Below, one piece after another: positions 61,284 through 64,000 of a stretch of DNA of 64,000 nt; the stretch's first letter is position 1; every line of letters starts with the position of its first letter. Source of the DNA: Stieleria marina (GTDB taxonomy: Bacteria > Planctomycetota > Planctomycetia > Pirellulales > Pirellulaceae); assembly GCA_007741555.1 (NCBI GenBank), contig CP036526.1:3658001-3722000 (forward strand), in the 5' to 3' direction. A program made the position numbers and the translations under genes. Under the pieces are notes generated by a model. It was not told where the DNA came from. It was given only the letters and a program-made list of their open reading frames with translations, and ran no database searches.

Positions 61284-61676
61284 TCAATTTCCACCCACTG
61301 GCGAGCAGATTTCGACGAGGTAACCGTTGTTGTCCCGCACGTAGGAGACCGTTTGTCCCCATGGTTGCTTTGCCGGATGTTTGGCAGCGGAGGCGCCCGC
61401 TGCGATGGCTTTGTCGAATGCGACCTGCACGTCGTCGGTGACCAGGGCCAACTCGACACTCGGTGCGTCGCCGTCAGCGGTTGTCTTTCGATAAGCAAAC
61501 CCGTGCGAGTCCGCGAGTTCTTCCGATGCAAACGCCAAAGCGGTTTCTCCCGTGCCCATCTGGGCGTAGTCGCCACCTTCATGGGCGAAGCGACAATTCA
61601 GGCCAAACGCGGCTTCGTAAAACGCGACCGCTTCGTCGACTTGGGGCACGTATAGAATGATGTATCCAAGTTTCAT
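61284..61676 (-). CDS. VOC (glyoxalase/bleomycin-resistance) family protein
   Basis: 130 residues: MKLGYIILYVPQVDEAVAFYEAAFGL, a middle ELALVTDDVQVAFDKAIAAGA and the C-terminal VRDNNGYLVEICSPVGG, the paired beta-alpha-beta repeats of the VOC fold. Start ATG 61676. The IS fragment ends about 40 bases downstream, so the insertion may have trimmed its 3' flank, but the family's normal end is kept. Confidence 0.88.
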   Translation of the reverse strand: MKLGYIILYVPQVDEAVAFYEAAFGLNCRFAHEGGDYAQMGTGETALAFASEELADSHGFAYRKTTADGDAPSVELALVTDDVQVAFDKAIAAGASAAKHPAKQPWGQTVSYVRDNNGYLVEICSPVGGN

Positions 61677-61763
61677 CGGTTTCGGATCCTCTGGGCTCGG
61701 GCAACTTCGTTTGATCATCTAGAATCGTGGCCTACAACTTACGGTCCGACGATTTGATACACC

Positions 61764-62237
61764 ATGAGTGACTATCCCTACAACTTCGACGCCAAAATCG
61801 TGAAATACGGTTTTGGAAAGGTGCAGTTTTCAATCGTCTACGTTCCGAAGGAAATCTTGTCCCAACTGGACTTTGCGGAATCAAAGCGTTTGCGAATTGA
61901 CGGCGAGATCGAAGGCATCCGCATCGAAGCGGCTTTGATGCCCAGAAAGGGAAAGTGGTTCTTGATGGTTTCGAAAAAATTGCAGAGGCTGTGCGGCGTC
62001 TCTCTGGGCGACCGCGTATTCATTTCGTTCGATATTGCCGACAAAGACGCGATCACGGTGCCGATGGAATTGCAGTATGCGCTGGAAGCCAACGATGCGG
62101 CTCGGGAGGTGTGGGACAGTTTGACGGCCGGCAAGCGTCGCAGTTTCTGTTACCGAGTCGATTCGGCCAAGATGGTCGAAACACGTGAGCGACGTGTCGA
62201 AGAAGTCATCGACACGCTGATGGAGCACGCCAAGTGA
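61764..62237 (+). CDS. DUF1905 / YdeI-like protein
   Basis: 157 residues. The first half is DUF1905 (FDAKIVKYG, RLRIDGEIEGIRIEAALMPRKGKW), the second is the YdeI/OmpD-associated helical domain (ALEANDAAREVWDSLTAGKRRSF; RRVEEVIDTLME). Overlaps csaA by 4 bases. Confidence 0.85.
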   Translation: MSDYPYNFDAKIVKYGFGKVQFSIVYVPKEILSQLDFAESKRLRIDGEIEGIRIEAALMPRKGKWFLMVSKKLQRLCGVSLGDRVFISFDIADKDAITVPMELQYALEANDAAREVWDSLTAGKRRSFCYRVDSAKMVETRERRVEEVIDTLMEHAK

Positions 62238-62581
62238 ACGAAACAGGCATCATCACATGGCAGGAGTTCCAAAACGTGGACCTGCGAGCGGGAACGGTCA
62301 CATCGGTTGACGAATTCCCTGAGGCTCGCAGGCCGGCGTACAAGATCACGGTCGACTTTGGTTCCGAGATCGGCGTTCGCCGCACGAGTGCTCAAATCAC
62401 GGTGAACTATACCAAGGAGGAACTCATTGGTCGGCAAGTCATCGGAGTGGTGAACTTTCCGCCGAAGCAGATCGGACCCATGATGTCGGAAATTTTGATC
62501 GTCGGATTCTATCACGACGACGGTTCGGTCGTTCTGGCGGTTCCCGATCGGTCGATTCCTAACGGAGCCAAGTTGGCGTGA
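62234..62581 (+). CDS. csaA: tRNA-binding protein CsaA
   Basis: 115 residues matching CsaA: WQEFQNVDLRAGTVTSVDEFPEARRPAYKI, LIGRQVIGVVNFPPKQIGPM and EILIVGF. The fold is the OB domain shared with methionyl-tRNA synthetase C-termini, able to bind tRNA; CsaA is also described as an export chaperone. Confidence 0.93.
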   Translation: MNETGIITWQEFQNVDLRAGTVTSVDEFPEARRPAYKITVDFGSEIGVRRTSAQITVNYTKEELIGRQVIGVVNFPPKQIGPMMSEILIVGFYHDDGSVVLAVPDRSIPNGAKLA

Positions 62582-62629
62582 TGAAAGGCTGAGCGAGGAA
62601 GGTTGAGTGAAGGAGGAAGCCAAGTTGAT

Positions 62630-62843
62630 TTGAAGACCCGGACTCGGGAGTTTGCTTTGCGGATCATTCGTTTGTGCTTGTCTTTGCCGAAGAGAACCGA
62701 GGCCCAGGTGGTGGGCAAACAGATACTTTGCAGCGGGACTTTGGTTGGGGGTCTCACTACCGCGAGGCACTTGTGCCCGATCGGACACTGAGTTCATCAA
62801 CCAAATCGAGGGCGGTCTTCAGAAACTCGAAGAAACGGTTTAG
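62630..62843 (+). pseudogene. Four-helix-bundle (S23/IVP) protein, frameshifted
   Basis: Reads KTRTREFALRIIRLCLSLPK and VVGKQIL as in the S23 intervening-sequence family, then the matching second half (FINQIEGGLQKLEET) continues in a different frame. At least one frameshift near 62745. Confidence 0.75.
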
Positions 62844-62993
62844 TAGCTGGAATTGCTCGTCCAGTCCGGTACAGTCGAAGAAAATCGGCTGCAGCTATTG
62901 ATGCAAGAAGCCAACGAACTGACGGTGATTCTTGTCACCTGTACCAAGAACGCACGAAATCGAAAAAGGTGATTCCTCCTTCATCCCTCCCGA

Positions 62994-63314
62994 ATGACTG
63001 ACGCAGAAAAACGAAACCTCATTGAGCTGCTCGATTCGCTTGTGATGGCGGCGGTACCGTAATCGACCAAGGTCGCGAAGTACGGTGGGACGCTTTACAC
63101 GCTGAAGCCCGACGAGAAGGAAGGGCAGTTCTGCGGTGTGTTCCCGTGCAAAGCGCACATTCAGTCGTCGTTCGCCAAAGGCAGCGAACTCGACGATCCT
63201 GACGGATTGCTCGAGCGCGTCGGCAAGTTCCGTCGGCACCTGACGTTCAAGAGGCTCGATGACGTCGATGCGAAAATCGTCAAACGATTCGTCAAAGCAT
63301 CCAGCAAGCATTAA
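62994..63314 (+). pseudogene. DUF1801-like protein with in-frame stop
   Basis: MTDAEKRNLIELLDSLV is followed by TAA at 63060-63062 and then an open, natural sequence (KVAKYGGTLYTLKPDEKEGQ; FKRLDDVDAKIVKRFVKASS) to 63314 in the same frame. The second part resembles DUF1801/DUF5655 small proteins. Confidence 0.7.
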
Positions 63315-63542
63315 CAGGGCCATGGACATGCGTTGTGCAGTGAGAGAATCACGAAGTGCACGATGATCAAGATGTTGAGGGGGTGATTCATAACTGGCTT
63401 CTGTTTCGCACAGAAAGTTTTATTGCTGTTGTGAACACGGATTCAATAGTATCGTCAGTCTCTCTGCACTTTCCTTCATCGAGAGCATCGCTATGGGGTG
63501 GGGAAAATGCGCGCACGAGCGGCAACAGGCTGGCAGCCTGTG

Positions 63543-63998
63543 TTACGGGTTGTCGACAACCACTTTTCCCATCGCTTTTCCGCTTTCCAGTCGCGCGTGC
63601 GCTTGTCCTGCTTCCTCCAGCGAGAATCGCTTTACATCAAGCACCGGTTTCAGTCCGCCGGAATCGCAAATTTGCGCTAGGTCGCTGAGTATTGCTGCGT
63701 GCTGTTCTCGTCGGGAATTGTGCAGCATCGGAATCAGCATGAACACGACATGCAACGACAGACCTTTGAAGTGAGCCGGGGTCAAATCCAGCTCGCACAT
63801 TGAAACGGTCGTGGCGACTTGGCCGTTCAGTGCAGCGGCTTCAAAAGAGTTCGTCAGGTTAGTACCACCAACCGAGTCGAACACGACATCAAACCCTGCG
63901 CCGCCGGTGTGCTTGGCAACATACTGCTGCACCGTTTCAGTTTTGTAGTTGATGCCAATGGCACCGAGTTGTTCGATCAGTGCAAGTTGTTTCTCGCC
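63543..63998 (-). CDS. Zinc-type alcohol dehydrogenase/quinone oxidoreductase (partial)
   Basis: The C-terminal half of an MDR-family enzyme: GGAGFDVVFDSVGGTNLTNSFEAA, GLSLHVVFMLIPML and RFSLEEAGQAHARLESGKAMGKVVV. The frame stays open to the window edge (EKQLALIEQLGAIGINYK), so the N-terminal catalytic part lies beyond. Confidence 0.9.
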   Translation of the reverse strand, partial: GEKQLALIEQLGAIGINYKTETVQQYVAKHTGGAGFDVVFDSVGGTNLTNSFEAAALNGQVATTVSMCELDLTPAHFKGLSLHVVFMLIPMLHNSRREQHAAILSDLAQICDSGGLKPVLDVKRFSLEEAGQAHARLESGKAMGKVVVDNP

Positions 63999-64000
63999 GC

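Noticed and set aside
60780-61290. Complete IS3 element
   Set aside because: OrfA, the front half of OrfB and matching terminal repeats are absent.

Overview
The window looks like a chromosomal accessory region of a planctomycete, probably related to Rhodopirellula/Pirellulaceae. This is an inference from moderate GC content, many TTG/GTG starts, secreted proteins of planctomycete character, short GAAG/GTGAAG inverted repeats and extensive gene decay. No rRNA or core marker gene is present to prove it.

Layout. (1) 1-6.1 kb: two Hanks-type protein kinase genes facing left, divergent from a nitrilase-fold protein, a winged-helix-like protein and a small partner. (2) 6.6-16.1 kb: an RNA island. 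It opens with 37 tRNA or tRNA-like genes, none encoding CCA, whose readable anticodons cover all 20 amino acids. Among the tRNAs sit a band-7/SPFH (slipin-like) gene, a SEC-C zinc-motif gene and a small conserved-looking protein gene. Then comes a tandem array of about eleven small RNA units. Each has two conserved strands at its ends that pair with each other, and most enclose a tRNA-like module with a closed acceptor stem, the architecture of bacterial Y RNAs of the YrlA class. Directly downstream is a TROVE/vWA gene, the bacterial Ro60 orthologue Rsr, which binds such RNAs. (3) 16.4-33.1 kb: a defence island. A type I restriction system (hsdR, hsdM, hsdS) runs with 4-base overlaps into an ATPase + HNH pair resembling Septu, followed by a nuclease-like protein, a broken GIY-YIG gene, DUF2971, a PD-(D/E)XK protein, a DUF262/DUF1524 (GmrSD-like) protein, a HIT protein and a second HNH endonuclease. 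(4) 33.3-47.8 kb: a subtilase, a GMC oxidoreductase/ferritin-like operon, and a run of a trypsin-like protease fused to an EEP nuclease, an M6-like metalloprotease, a coiled-coil membrane protein, an unknown protein and a zinc-ribbon trypsin-like protease. (5) 48.6-64 kb: hypothetical membrane and secreted proteins, a peroxiredoxin, a TetR regulator, CsaA, and many decaying genes (in-frame stops, frameshifts, an internally deleted SDR gene, an IS3 fragment).

The most interesting system is the RNA island. A near-complete spare tRNA set, a band-7 protein, a family of Y-RNA-like genes with tRNA modules joined at different points, and a Ro60 protein lie together on one strand. One unit carries, instead of a tRNA module, blocks that match 23S rRNA around helices 68-71. 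This suggests a Ro60 system with many interchangeable RNA adaptors, tied to tRNA supply or RNA damage. The adjoining restriction and nuclease genes suggest the locus sits in a wider conflict-response region; that functional link is inference.
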